Assembly: GCA_946479615.1 (NCBI GenBank)
Contig: CAMLGR010000045.1
Coordinates: forward strand, 1 to 28,574
Reading direction: 5' to 3'
DNA length: 28,574 nt
From: an uncultured Bacteroidota bacterium
GTDB taxonomy: Bacteria; Bacteroidota; Bacteroidia; Chitinophagales; Chitinophagaceae
This document shows positions 6,042 to 14,110 of this stretch, one piece after another; the stretch's first letter is position 1; every line of letters starts with the position of its first letter. The translations under genes and the position numbers were made by a program. The notes under the pieces are model-generated. The model was not told the DNA's origin. It saw only the letters and a program-made list of their open reading frames with translations, and ran no database searches.

Positions 6042-7973
6042 GTGACAGAGAATATAGATCAGATACTAAAACAATATTGGGGTTTTGATACATTCCGCCC
6101 GTTGAAGAAAGACATTATCAATTCTGTATTGGCGGGACAGGATACATTAGCTCTTTTACCCACCGGCGGTGGCAAATCATTATGTTACCAGGTGCCGGCC
6201 ATGTCACAGGAAGGTATGTGCCTGGTGATCTCTCCGCTGATCGCTTTGATGAAGGACCAGGTAGAAAATCTCCGCAAAAAAAATATCACTGCTTATTCCA
6301 TTCATTCAGGGATGACACGAAAGGATGTGATCCATACCCTGAAAACTGTTACTGAAAGCAATTGCAAATTTTTATACGTATCTCCTGAACGGTTAGAGAC
6401 TTCTTTATTTAAAGAATACCTGCCGGGAATGCTCATCAACCTGGTAGCAGTGGATGAAGCGCATTGCATCTCGCAATGGGGATATGATTTCCGTCCTTCT
6501 TACCTGCGCATCGCTGCCCTGCGTGAAGAGTTGAAAGGTGTTCCCGTACTCGCACTCACCGCTTCTGCTACCGAAGAAGTACAAAAAGATATTTGCAGTA
6601 AACTAACAGCGCCTTTGCCGGCATCGCCTGTATGGAAAGTATTCCGCCAGTCATTTGAACGTCCCAATCTTTCTTACAGCGCTTTTCATGTGGATTCAGG
6701 AATAACTAAAATACTGGAGATACTGGGTAAAGTACCGGGCACTGGTATCGTGTATTGCAAAAGCCGTAAACGCACCAAAGAGATCAGCGACCTGCTGATA
6801 TTGCATGGTATTGCTGCTGATTATTATCATGCCGGTCTGAAACAGGAAGAACGCAACCGGAAACAGGAAGACTGGATCAATAATAAAATAAGAGTGATCG
6901 TTTGCACCAATGCCTTTGGAATGGGCATCGACAAACCCGATGTACGTTCAGTGATCCATGCCGACACACCCGATTGCCTGGAAAATTATTACCAGGAAGC
7001 CGGTCGTGGCGGCAGGGATGGTAAACGATCTTACGCCGTTCTTTTATACAATGACCTTGACCTGCTTGAGTTAAAAGAATTACCACAACAACGTTTCCCC
7101 TCGATACAGGATATAAAAAACGTGTACCAGGCAGTCGCTAATTATTTACAGATACCAGCGGGTGGCGGAGAGGGGCAATATTATTCGTTTGATATCAGCG
7201 ATTTTCTAAAAAAATTCAAACTGAATAGTAATACCGCGCTCTATTCATTAAAAGCATTGGAACAGGATGGATGGCTGACTTTTAATGAACAGGTATTCCT
7301 GCCATCAACAGCACGGTTTATCACGGGTAAAGAACAATTATACCGGTTTGAAAAAGAACAACCCGGATTGGAGCCGCTAATCAAAGTCTTGTTGCGCAGT
7401 TATGAAGGCATTTTCGATCATTCGGTTTTTATATCCGAGAAAATGATTGCCTGGTTGATGAAAGAGGACCAGGCAGATATAAAAAACAAACTGAATCATT
7501 TACATAATACCGGCATGATCGAATATATCCCGCAAAAAGATACGCCGCAGGTATTGCTGTTACGGGCGAGAGTAAAAGCGGATGATGTGTTCATTAATAT
7601 GGCCGCGTACAAACAACGGAAAGAAAAATTGCAGCAGCGGATACAGGAGATGATCAATTATGTAAAAGAAGAAGCCGGTTGCCGCAGTTTGATGATCGGT
7701 ACTTACTTTGGCGATAAACATATCAAATCATGTGGCGTTTGTGATAATTGTTTACGGCAGAAAGGGATCACGATCAATAAAGAAGAGTTTGAAACGATCC
7801 ACCACCGGATCGTGAATATTGTAAAATACGAATCGCTGCCTGTCCGTGAACTGTTGATGAAATTAAATGGTATCAAAAAAGAAAAAGCGTGGAAAGTGCT
7901 GGAGTTTTTACAGGCCGAGCATAAGATCGGTATCGATAATAGCGGGTGGGTGAATTTGAAATCGGTTCACTAG
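6042..7973 (+). CDS. recQ: RecQ-family ATP-dependent DNA helicase
   Basis: 3'-to-5' DNA helicase acting in recombination and replication-fork repair. The 643 residues show Walker A TGGGKS at 41-46, DEAH at 138-141 followed by CISQWGYDFRPSY, and the motif VI region QEAGRGGRDG at 318-327. The four zinc-binding cysteines (C547, C564, C567, C570) lie near the C-terminus, about 200 residues after the helicase core, rather than directly behind it as in the E. coli enzyme. A short winged-helix-like tail follows and no HRDC domain is present. The start is GTG at 6042: no ATG is available in frame, because the nearby ATG at 6037 is followed two codons later by TGA and an in-frame stop lies at 5997. 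A strong terminator follows the stop codon. Confidence 0.95.
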   Translation: MTENIDQILKQYWGFDTFRPLKKDIINSVLAGQDTLALLPTGGGKSLCYQVPAMSQEGMCLVISPLIALMKDQVENLRKKNITAYSIHSGMTRKDVIHTLKTVTESNCKFLYVSPERLETSLFKEYLPGMLINLVAVDEAHCISQWGYDFRPSYLRIAALREELKGVPVLALTASATEEVQKDICSKLTAPLPASPVWKVFRQSFERPNLSYSAFHVDSGITKILEILGKVPGTGIVYCKSRKRTKEISDLLILHGIAADYYHAGLKQEERNRKQEDWINNKIRVIVCTNAFGMGIDKPDVRSVIHADTPDCLENYYQEAGRGGRDGKRSYAVLLYNDLDLLELKELPQQRFPSIQDIKNVYQAVANYLQIPAGGGEGQYYSFDISDFLKKFKLNSNTALYSLKALEQDGWLTFNEQVFLPSTARFITGKEQLYRFEKEQPGLEPLIKVLLRSYEGIFDHSVFISEKMIAWLMKEDQADIKNKLNHLHNTGMIEYIPQKDTPQVLLLRARVKADDVFINMAAYKQRKEKLQQRIQEMINYVKEEAGCRSLMIGTYFGDKHIKSCGVCDNCLRQKGITINKEEFETIHHRIVNIVKYESLPVRELLMKLNGIKKEKAWKVLEFLQAEHKIGIDNSGWVNLKSVH

Positions 7974-7977
7974 GGTG

Positions 7978-8120
7978 TTTCACGCAAAGAGGCAAAGGTT
8001 TCGCAAAGACGCTAAGAAATAATTATAAAGGCACTGATCTATAGATCAGTGCCTTCTTTTTTGAATAACTTCCAGAAACTCTTTTGCGCCTTTGCGAAAC
8101 CTTTGCCTCTTTGCGTGAAA
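7978..8120. repeat. Long inverted repeat of the CGCAAAG type between convergent genes
   Basis: A perfect 31-bp inverted repeat (7978-8008 and 8090-8120), continuing with mismatches to about 8016 and 8082, starts 4 nt after the recQ stop and ends 2 nt before the stop of the HerA-like gene. The arms are built from repeated words CGCAAAG and GGCAAAG. This sequence type is, to my knowledge, common as dispersed intergenic DNA in Bacteroidota. A separate intrinsic terminator sits in its loop. Confidence 0.85.
8028..8062 (+). terminator. Rho-independent terminator of recQ
   Basis: A perfect 28-bp palindrome (8028-8055, centre TCTATAGA, arms AAGGCACTGATCTA) is followed by C and six Ts (8057-8062). 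It is nested inside the longer inverted repeat and stops plus-strand transcription from recQ. Confidence 0.85.
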
Positions 8121-8122
8121 CC

Positions 8123-9670
8123 CTAAAACAAACTCTTCCTGCTTTTTCCTCCCACTCCCAATGCCCCCAGCAATGAACGCACAATAGAATTACCCGCTGT
8201 TCGTGTCATACTCTTTACAATCGGGTTATCAAAAAATCCTTTCTCTTCTTTCGTTGTTGCCTTCGATTTTTTATCTTCTTCCTGTTGCTTTTTGATCTCC
8301 TCGGTTTTCTCCGCCGCATGATTCAATTTATCCGTCAGGATCTCATATGCGCTCTGGCTATCGATCACCTGGTTGTATTTTGCCGCGATCTTTGATTTGC
8401 CCACAATACCATCGATCTCTGTCGCGGTAAGAATATCCATACGGCTGCGAGGCGGGCAAAGCATCGTATGCACCAGCGGTGTAGGAACACCTTTTTCATT
8501 CAATGAAGTAATGAAGGCTTCACCTATACCTAACTGCGTCAGTTCATCCTCGGTTTTATAAAATTCGGATATGGGATAGTTTTCTGCCGTTTGTTTGATC
8601 GATTTCCGGTCAGCCGCCGTAAAGGCCCTTAGCGCATGCTGCACTTTCATTCCCAGTTGTGCTAGTACAGAAGCCGGTATGTCCATGGGATTTTGTGTAC
8701 AGAAGAAAATGCCGATCCCTTTGGAACGGATCAGCTTGATCACCGTTTCTATCTGCTGCAATAATTCACTGCTTGCTTCCTGGAAGATCAGGTGCGCCTC
8801 ATCGATGAATAATACCAGTTTCGGTTTTTCCAAATCGCCTTCCTCCGGCGATGTAGCATATAATTCGGCCAGCAATTGAAGCATGAACGTGGAAAATAAT
8901 TTCGGACGATCCTGCAAATCGGTTACCCGCACAATGGAGATCATACCCCGGCCATCATCACTGATCCGCATCAGGTCATCCACTTCAAAACTTTTTTCTC
9001 CAAAAAAGACATCGGCTCCCTGTTGCTGCAGTTCGATCACTTTCCGCAGGATCGTACCGGTAGATGTAGTGGATATCTTTCCATACTCCTTTTCCAGCTC
9101 TGCCTTCCCTTCATTGCCGACATACTGAAGTACTTTGATAAAATCTTTTAGATCGAGGAGCGGCATTTTATTGTCATCACAATACTTGAATAATATCGCT
9201 ACCAGTCCGCCTTGTGTATCATTCAATCCTAATATTTTGGATAAAAGCACCGGTCCGAATTCACTTACGGTGGCACGCATGCGGACACCTTTTTCCTGGC
9301 TGAGTGTCAGCAGGTCGACCGGGAAACCGGCAGGTTTATAGTCAATGCCTATTTTCTGGCAACGTTCCGTGATCTTGTCATTGGTAACACCGCTGGCAGC
9401 AATACCACTCAGGTCGCCCTTGATATCCATCAGCACCACGGGTATGCTGGCATCGCTGAGCGATTCACTGATCACCTGCAGGGTCTTTGTTTTCCCCGTA
9501 CCGGTTGCACCTGCAATCAGACCGTGGCGGTTCATTGTTTTCAGGGACAATTTTACCGTTGCACCCGGCACTACTTCTCCATCGAGAATGCCAGCGCCAA
9601 GGATGATGGATTCTCCTTTGAAACCATACCCATCCTGTACAGATTTGAGAAAAGCGTCTTTGTTTGCCAT
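8123..9670 (-). CDS. HerA-like P-loop ATPase (DUF853 / helicase HerA C-terminal domain family)
   Basis: Cytosolic FtsK/HerA-superfamily ATPase of 515 residues; the family resembles E. coli YjgR and its physiological role is not established. Walker A is GATGTGKTKT at 54-63 (K60). Walker B is LVLFIDEAH at about residue 290, and the sensor segment FFCTQNPMDIP follows about 40 residues later. A charged coiled-coil-like stretch rich in Glu and Lys lies near residues 445-480, followed by a basic tail. NurA, the nuclease partner of archaeal HerA, is absent. The gene is the last of a probable operon behind the NTF2-like gene (19-nt gap). Confident about the family, not about the function. Confidence 0.88.
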   Translation of the reverse strand: MANKDAFLKSVQDGYGFKGESIILGAGILDGEVVPGATVKLSLKTMNRHGLIAGATGTGKTKTLQVISESLSDASIPVVLMDIKGDLSGIAASGVTNDKITERCQKIGIDYKPAGFPVDLLTLSQEKGVRMRATVSEFGPVLLSKILGLNDTQGGLVAILFKYCDDNKMPLLDLKDFIKVLQYVGNEGKAELEKEYGKISTTSTGTILRKVIELQQQGADVFFGEKSFEVDDLMRISDDGRGMISIVRVTDLQDRPKLFSTFMLQLLAELYATSPEEGDLEKPKLVLFIDEAHLIFQEASSELLQQIETVIKLIRSKGIGIFFCTQNPMDIPASVLAQLGMKVQHALRAFTAADRKSIKQTAENYPISEFYKTEDELTQLGIGEAFITSLNEKGVPTPLVHTMLCPPRSRMDILTATEIDGIVGKSKIAAKYNQVIDSQSAYEILTDKLNHAAEKTEEIKKQQEEDKKSKATTKEEKGFFDNPIVKSMTRTAGNSIVRSLLGALGVGGKSRKSLF

Positions 9671-9689
9671 ATATGAATTTATAATTGAT

Positions 9690-10508
9690 CTAATGCCTAA
9701 CTACATCGAGTGCTATCTTCCAGCCATCTTTTTCATGCCGCCAGATACGCATATAATTATCGTGCTTACCACCCAATACAGTACTGCCATATACACAACC
9801 CATATCAAGACCAGGCGATAAGACCCATCCATCAATATTAAACTGTATAGCGGATGCAGTAGTATTGATTATTGAATCCTGCATTGCTCCGGCGACCGCG
9901 GGCAAATACCCGTTCCGGTTCAGGAAGCTCGTAGCAGAAAGATATTTTTTATAGGCATCGGCTGGATTCGTATTATATAAACGAATGAATCCTTTTTCTG
10001 CCTGTATGAATGAAGCTGTATCTGTTTTTTTTACCGCAGTTTTAGGGGCTGTAATTTTTATTACTTCGTTAGCAGGCGCAACAGGCGACTGATCCGTTCC
10101 CAAATCAACCAGGAACACCCATTTCCCTTCCTTGTTGGTATGCCAGAGCGTAGAATAATATCCCCTTGCAACGATACTATCGGAAGGGCCGGTCAATTGT
10201 AATGTCCAGGGACCAGTCGTATATCCAAAATCATTGGAAACAGATATTTCTGCTGAAGCAGGATACCAATTCAGGAATACCCGGTTTCTTTCCCTGTTGC
10301 TCCAAACACGAACGCCATTTTCAGGTTTGCCTTTATCAAACACGAGGGAATTGTTATCCATAAAAGCCAGGAACGCTTTTTTAACACCATTGGTCATGGA
10401 AGAATCGGCAAAACTTTGTTCTGCATGAATCAAACCTTCCATTCCTTTTTGTGCAAAAGAAGGAATAACAAGCAGTGTCAGAAAATATAAAAGAAGCGTT
10501 CTTCTCAT
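9690..10508 (-). CDS. Secreted protein with two NTF2/SnoaL-like domains, function unknown
   Basis: The 272-residue product has a Sec signal peptide (MRRTLLLYFLTLLVIPSFAQ) and two domains that resemble each other. The first (about 27-140) starts with AEQSFADSS and carries FLAFMDNNSLVF; the second (about 167-272) starts with AEKGFIRLY and ends with WRHEKDGWKIALDVVRH. Such domains form cone-shaped pockets and are found as DUF4440-like proteins; no catalytic residues can be assigned. It sits 5 nt after the GroES-like gene and 19 nt before the HerA-like gene, an odd exported product between two cytosolic ones. Which compartment it works in after export (periplasm or outside) cannot be told. Confidence 0.75.
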   Translation of the reverse strand: MRRTLLLYFLTLLVIPSFAQKGMEGLIHAEQSFADSSMTNGVKKAFLAFMDNNSLVFDKGKPENGVRVWSNRERNRVFLNWYPASAEISVSNDFGYTTGPWTLQLTGPSDSIVARGYYSTLWHTNKEGKWVFLVDLGTDQSPVAPANEVIKITAPKTAVKKTDTASFIQAEKGFIRLYNTNPADAYKKYLSATSFLNRNGYLPAVAGAMQDSIINTTASAIQFNIDGWVLSPGLDMGCVYGSTVLGGKHDNYMRIWRHEKDGWKIALDVVRH

Positions 10509-10513
10509 ATTTA

Positions 10514-10885
10514 CTATAAATCTTCTTCGCGTTCCAGCATCAGAATAGCACTTTGGGGGACGATGAAATATTTTTCATTTTCATACATCACTTCGGTAGC
10601 GGCGCTGATCAGGAAAATAGCCAGGTCACCTTCTTTTACCTGTAGCGGAACATACTTTATTTTTTCCTCCTCGCCTTTCCACGATTCATCTTCAATGGGC
10701 ATGGGAATAGCATAGCCAGGGCCTGCCTTGATCACGTATCCCTGCTGTACCTTTTCGCGTTCCTGCACACCGGGTGGAAGGTATAATCCACTGGCGGTGC
10801 GTTCGTCGGGACGGGTAGGTTTGATCAGCAGGCGGTCACCAATTACAATCAGCTTTTTTAAACGGTTATCGGGTGTGATATGCAT
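10514..10885 (-). CDS. GroES-like co-chaperonin family protein
   Basis: A 123-residue member of the Cpn10 fold, longer than canonical GroES (about 95). It opens with VIGDRLLIKPTRPDERTASGLYLP: the mobile loop that contacts GroEL normally ends in a hydrophobic tripeptide and here has Leu-Tyr-Leu. An insertion around residues 64-85 (ESWKGEEEKIKY) separates the two halves of the barrel, and EVMYENEKYFIVPQSAIL forms the second half. No groEL lies nearby, so this is probably a second, specialised copy rather than the housekeeping groES. I chose the ATG at 10885; an upstream TTG at 10966 would place the -7 element inside the gene. First gene of a likely three-gene operon. Confidence 0.85.
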   Translation of the reverse strand: MHITPDNRLKKLIVIGDRLLIKPTRPDERTASGLYLPPGVQEREKVQQGYVIKAGPGYAIPMPIEDESWKGEEEKIKYVPLQVKEGDLAIFLISAATEVMYENEKYFIVPQSAILMLEREEDL

Positions 10886-10893
10886 AATTAGAC

Positions 10894-10901
10894 CAAATGT
10901 A
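10894..10901 (-). promoter_or_regulatory. -7 element of the GroES-like operon
   Basis: TACATTTG on the minus strand matches TAnnTTTG, 8 nt before the ATG at 10885, so the leader would be only about 5 nt. No clear -33 TTTG is visible. Confidence 0.4.
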
Positions 10902-11089
10902 GAAAATCCGGGGATGACTAATTTTGAAATTTTGGCCCTATACAGCTCTTTAACGCCTCTTAACAAAATATTATTTACCTTCCTGCCGGTTTGGCAAAGG
11001 ATTTACATTTATTTGCCATCTCACTTACGGGTGGTTGTAAAACTGCCCATAGTTGATTCAAGAACCTTAAAGAACTAAACTTTAACTAC

Positions 11090-11785
11090 ATGGACGCGAA
11101 AAAACCTAAAATCTTATTGTGCGAGGATGATCCTAATTTAGGGAGTGTGCTGAAGAATTACCTGGAATTGAATGATTATGATGTAACGCTAGAAAGAGAT
11201 GGCCGTCTTGGACTGGCAGCTTTTCAACGGGAAAAATTCGATCTCTGCCTGCTCGATGTGATGATGCCCAATATGGATGGATTCACCCTGGCAGAAGAGA
11301 TCCGCGATGTAGATCCTGATATTCCCCTGTTCTTCCTGAGTGCCAAAACAATGAAGGAAGATATCATCCAGGGTTATAAACTGGGCGCCGATGATTATAT
11401 CACCAAACCTTTCGACAGCGAAGTATTGTTACTAAAAATAAGAGCGATCCTCAAACGCAATGATGAATTGAATAAGGAAAGTGAGAATAAAGAGTTCGAT
11501 CTCTCTACCTATCATTTCAATCCCAAACTGCGTCAACTGATCCACAGCGGTGTTACCCAAACATTATCTCCCAAGGAGAATGAACTGCTGAAAATGCTGG
11601 CAGAACATTTGAATGATCTGCTGCCACGTGACCAGGCATTGAAAAAGATCTGGGGCAGTGATACCTATTTCAATGGCCGCAGTATGGATGTATATATTGC
11701 CAAACTACGGAAATACCTGAAAGACGATCCCAAAATTGAAATCGTGAATATTCATGGGAATGGATTCAGGTTGGTAGTGCAGTAA
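11090..11785 (+). CDS. OmpR/PhoB-family two-component response regulator (RprY-like)
   Basis: Transcription factor activated by phosphorylation from a sensor kinase. The 231 residues comprise a receiver domain (about 6-122) with the acidic pocket Glu12-Asp13-Asp14, phospho-acceptor Asp56 in LLDVMMP, Ser84, and Lys106 in the DDYITKPF segment. A C-terminal winged-helix DNA-binding domain (about 138-229) contains the SPKENELLKML helix and the recognition helix ending RSMDVYIAKLRKYL, with the wing NIHGNGFRL. The arrangement and wording resemble RprY of Bacteroides. No histidine kinase gene is adjacent, so its partner is elsewhere. It is transcribed divergently from the GroES-like operon, sharing a 204-nt spacer, and runs convergently into ruvB across a long palindrome. 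Confidence 0.93.
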   Translation: MDAKKPKILLCEDDPNLGSVLKNYLELNDYDVTLERDGRLGLAAFQREKFDLCLLDVMMPNMDGFTLAEEIRDVDPDIPLFFLSAKTMKEDIIQGYKLGADDYITKPFDSEVLLLKIRAILKRNDELNKESENKEFDLSTYHFNPKLRQLIHSGVTQTLSPKENELLKMLAEHLNDLLPRDQALKKIWGSDTYFNGRSMDVYIAKLRKYLKDDPKIEIVNIHGNGFRLVVQ

Positions 11786-11791
11786 GGATCG

Positions 11792-11868
11792 TCAAAATTA
11801 AAAAGTCAAAAACAAAAAGGATTTACTACTGTAGTAAATCCTTTTTGTTTTTGACTTTTTAATTTTGA
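11792..11868. terminator. 38-bp perfect palindrome acting as a bidirectional terminator
   Basis: Perfect inverted repeat, arms 11792-11829 and 11831-11868 around one base, occupying nearly the whole gap between the response-regulator stop (11785) and the ruvB stop (11876). Each transcript would form a long hairpin whose far arm is rich in U, so it can terminate both convergent genes. The stretch AAAATTAAAAAGTCAAAAA (11794-11812) recurs with one change at 22836-22854. Confidence 0.85.
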
Positions 11869-11875
11869 ATTTATC

Positions 11876-12904
11876 TTATGAAAACAGCGTATTCTCTGTT
11901 CCCGGTCCCGATAATTTCAAATGCTCATACGCTTTTGCCGTTACTTCACGGCCACGGGGAGTACGTTGTAAAAATCCTTCCTGTATCAGGAATGGTTCAT
12001 ATACCTCTTCGAGCGTACCGGCTTCTTCTCCTACCGCCGTTGCGATCGTGCCGATGCCAACAGGTCCTCCTTTAAATTTATGAATGATGGTCAGCAGGAT
12101 TTTATTATCCATATCATCCAATCCATATTCGTCTACATTCAGTGCTTTCAGTGCATGCTGTGTAATTCCTAAATCAATATCTCCATCATTCAATACCTGT
12201 GCAAAATCCCTGACCCTTCTCAGCAAACCATTGGCGATCCTGGGTGTGGCCCGGCTCCGTCCTGAAATCTCTGCGGCAGCTTCTGCGCTGATCCGTACAT
12301 TCAGAATACCGGCCGAACGAAGAATGATGCGTTTAAGTACATCAGCTGAGTAATATTCCAGTCTCGATTTAATAGCAAATCTCGAAAGCAGGGGCGCTGT
12401 CAGCAAACCGCTGCGCGTAGTAGCGCCGATCAGGGTAAATGGATTGAGGGTAAGCTGGATACTTCTTGCATTAGGACCAGTATCGATCATGATATCGATG
12501 CGGTAATCTTCCATAGCTGCATAGAGATATTCTTCCACTACCGTACTTAAGCGGTGAATTTCATCGATGAATAAAACATCATGGGGTTCCAAACTCGTAA
12601 GCAATCCTGCCAGGTCGCCGGGTTTTTCAATCACAGGCCCCGATGTTTCTTTGATATTTACACCGAGTTCATTGGCGACGATACGGGAGAGCGTGGTCTT
12701 TCCTAAACCCGGGGGGCCATGGAACAATACGTGATCAAGCGCCTCTCCGCGCATTTTGGCAGCCCTGATAAATATGCGCAGGTTCTCGATGATCTGTCCC
12801 TGCCCCGCAAAATCCGCGATATGTGTAGGGCGGATATTGTTTTCAAATTCCTTATCAGCCGAATTTAAAAACTCTTTATCACTGCTCAGATTGGGATTGG
12901 ACAT
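11876..12904 (-). CDS. ruvB: Holliday junction branch-migration ATPase RuvB
   Basis: AAA+ hexameric motor that, with RuvA, drives branch migration of Holliday junctions during recombinational repair. The 342 residues are the normal length. Walker A is GPPGLGKTT at 63-71 (K69), Walker B DEIH at 114-117, sensor 1 GATTRSG at 160-166, and the arginine finger is R175 in LLSRF. The C-terminal winged-helix DNA-binding domain ends with [14 protein letters not shown]. Neither ruvA nor ruvC is adjacent, which is usual in Bacteroidota. The ATG at 12904 places the conserved segment [12 protein letters not shown] at its normal distance from the N-terminus. Confidence 0.97.
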   Translation of the reverse strand: MSNPNLSSDKEFLNSADKEFENNIRPTHIADFAGQGQIIENLRIFIRAAKMRGEALDHVLFHGPPGLGKTTLSRIVANELGVNIKETSGPVIEKPGDLAGLLTSLEPHDVLFIDEIHRLSTVVEEYLYAAMEDYRIDIMIDTGPNARSIQLTLNPFTLIGATTRSGLLTAPLLSRFAIKSRLEYYSADVLKRIILRSAGILNVRISAEAAAEISGRSRATPRIANGLLRRVRDFAQVLNDGDIDLGITQHALKALNVDEYGLDDMDNKILLTIIHKFKGGPVGIGTIATAVGEEAGTLEEVYEPFLIQEGFLQRTPRGREVTAKAYEHLKLSGPGTENTLFS

Positions 12905-13000
12905 GAACTGTTTGATTAATAGTTGTAAAGCTAATTAATTAGCAATTAAGAGTTATAAATTATAAATGAAGGTCACCGTTGATAATTCTTATTTTTAGGT

Positions 13001-13285
13001 ATGACTTTCACCGAATTTCAGCAAAGCCTTGATGCAGCGCAGCCACCTGCTTCCCTTTCACCCTATCTGGTTTCCCTGTGGCACGATGGAAAAGAGAATT
13101 GGGAAAAAGCACACACGATCATCCAGGATATCGAAGACAATACAGCTGCATGGATCCACGCATATCTCCACCGTAAAGAGGGCGATACCGGTAATGCAGA
13201 TTACTGGTACCGGAAAGCCGGCCGCAAACAACCTGCTGTTTCATTACCCGAAGAGTGGAAGGAAATTGTAACAGCTTTATTGTGA
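13001..13285 (+). CDS. Small conserved cytosolic protein, function unknown
   Basis: A 94-residue protein without signal peptide or membrane segment. It has the pattern of a conserved short family seen in several phyla: SLWHDGKENWEKAHTIIQD near residues 26-44, then AAWIHAYLHRKEGDTGNADY and WYRKAGR near 50-76. The Trp, His and Tyr positions look conserved, and the helical repeat recalls a single TPR-like hairpin. No function is known to me. It is divergent from ruvB, and its stop codon overlaps the 3' end of the M23 gene by 9 nt, so the two convergent genes leave no room for a terminator between them. Confidence 0.8.
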   Translation: MTFTEFQQSLDAAQPPASLSPYLVSLWHDGKENWEKAHTIIQDIEDNTAAWIHAYLHRKEGDTGNADYWYRKAGRKQPAVSLPEEWKEIVTALL

Positions 13286-13942
13286 TACGGCAAACTGCAT
13301 CAGTTGTAATATCGTGTCCGGGTCAGGACAATTACCGAGATACCGATCCTTCTCCGAAAATTTACAAACGCCTGGATAATCACCTTTATGTTCACCGATG
13401 TCTTTTATCAACTGGAAATGAAGATGCGGCGGCCAGTGACCATTTTCTGCTGCGACACCCAATTCGGCAAAAACAGTTCCTTTGGAAATATGATCTCCTT
13501 CCGAAAGTTGTTGCAATGACCGGAGACTTAAATGACCGTACAATGTATAAAAACGATCCTCCTCCAATGTATGTGATAGTATAATGGTTGCTCCGTAATC
13601 TCCGCGGTGATCGTTAAAAGCAAAACTATGTACAACTCCATCCAGTGGCGCCGAAACCGGCGTGATCGCTTTCCCCCAGATATCAATTCCTAAATGAAGT
13701 CTGCGCGGTTCTTCGCCGGGTTCGCTATCAAAAAGATGACTGCGGCTATAAATGGTGCGGTGTTCGGCATACCCGCCGATCCCATATAACGAATCAGACC
13801 CCGTTAGCTTTTTATCGATATAGGAACTGAATAATGCTGTATCATTTAATATCTCTTCTGTCAGTTCCTTATTCGTTCCGGTAAAATCGAGCAGGAGCAA
13901 TTTATTGGTAGCGGGATCAAAAGGGATAATTGTCTGAACCAC
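13277..13942 (-). CDS. M23-family (LytM-type) metallopeptidase
   Basis: Zinc peptidase of the family that cuts peptide cross-links in peptidoglycan. The 221 residues carry all the expected ligands: His83 and Asp87 in HLGID, His137 in LYGHLSL, and His173/His175 in HLHFQ. There is no signal peptide or membrane anchor, so a cell-wall substrate is not assured and an unknown cytosolic role is possible. The only good start is GTG at 13942, and this lies within one arm of a dispersed inverted repeat (13933-13963), so the first three codons come from the repeat. Convergent with the small protein gene, overlapping it by 9 nt at the 3' ends. Confidence 0.87.
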   Translation of the reverse strand: MVQTIIPFDPATNKLLLLDFTGTNKELTEEILNDTALFSSYIDKKLTGSDSLYGIGGYAEHRTIYSRSHLFDSEPGEEPRRLHLGIDIWGKAITPVSAPLDGVVHSFAFNDHRGDYGATIILSHTLEEDRFYTLYGHLSLRSLQQLSEGDHISKGTVFAELGVAAENGHWPPHLHFQLIKDIGEHKGDYPGVCKFSEKDRYLGNCPDPDTILQLMQFAVSQ

Positions 13943-14052
13943 GATTTATAGGATTTTGGAACTAGTGGAATAAAAAATTCATTTTATAGAACCTCAGGCT
14001 AATATCATCCTTTTCCTCTTAATCCCAAAAATCCTATAAATCATGATTCAGA
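13933..14052. repeat. Imperfect long inverted repeat (GATTTATAGGATTTT family)
   Basis: The left arm (13933-13963) and the right arm (14021-14052, read on the other strand) share TCTGAA-C-A-GATTTATAGGATTTT and then GG, differing at about four positions plus one inserted T, with a loop of about 57 nt. It lies between the adhesin terminator and the M23 gene and runs into the M23 start. This type of sequence is, as far as I recall, widespread between genes in Bacteroidota. Confidence 0.75.
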
Positions 14053-14053
14053 T

Positions 14054-14082
14054 AAAAAAAGGCACCTCATTGCTGAGATGCC
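14054..14082 (-). terminator. Rho-independent terminator of the T9SS adhesin gene
   Basis: On the minus strand the stem GGCATCTCA / TGAGGTGCC (one mismatch, 4-nt loop, 14082-14061) is followed by seven Ts (14060-14054). It lies 29 nt after the adhesin stop codon. Confidence 0.85.
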
Positions 14083-14110
14083 TTACCAGGATTGAAAAAA
14101 TATATTTTAC

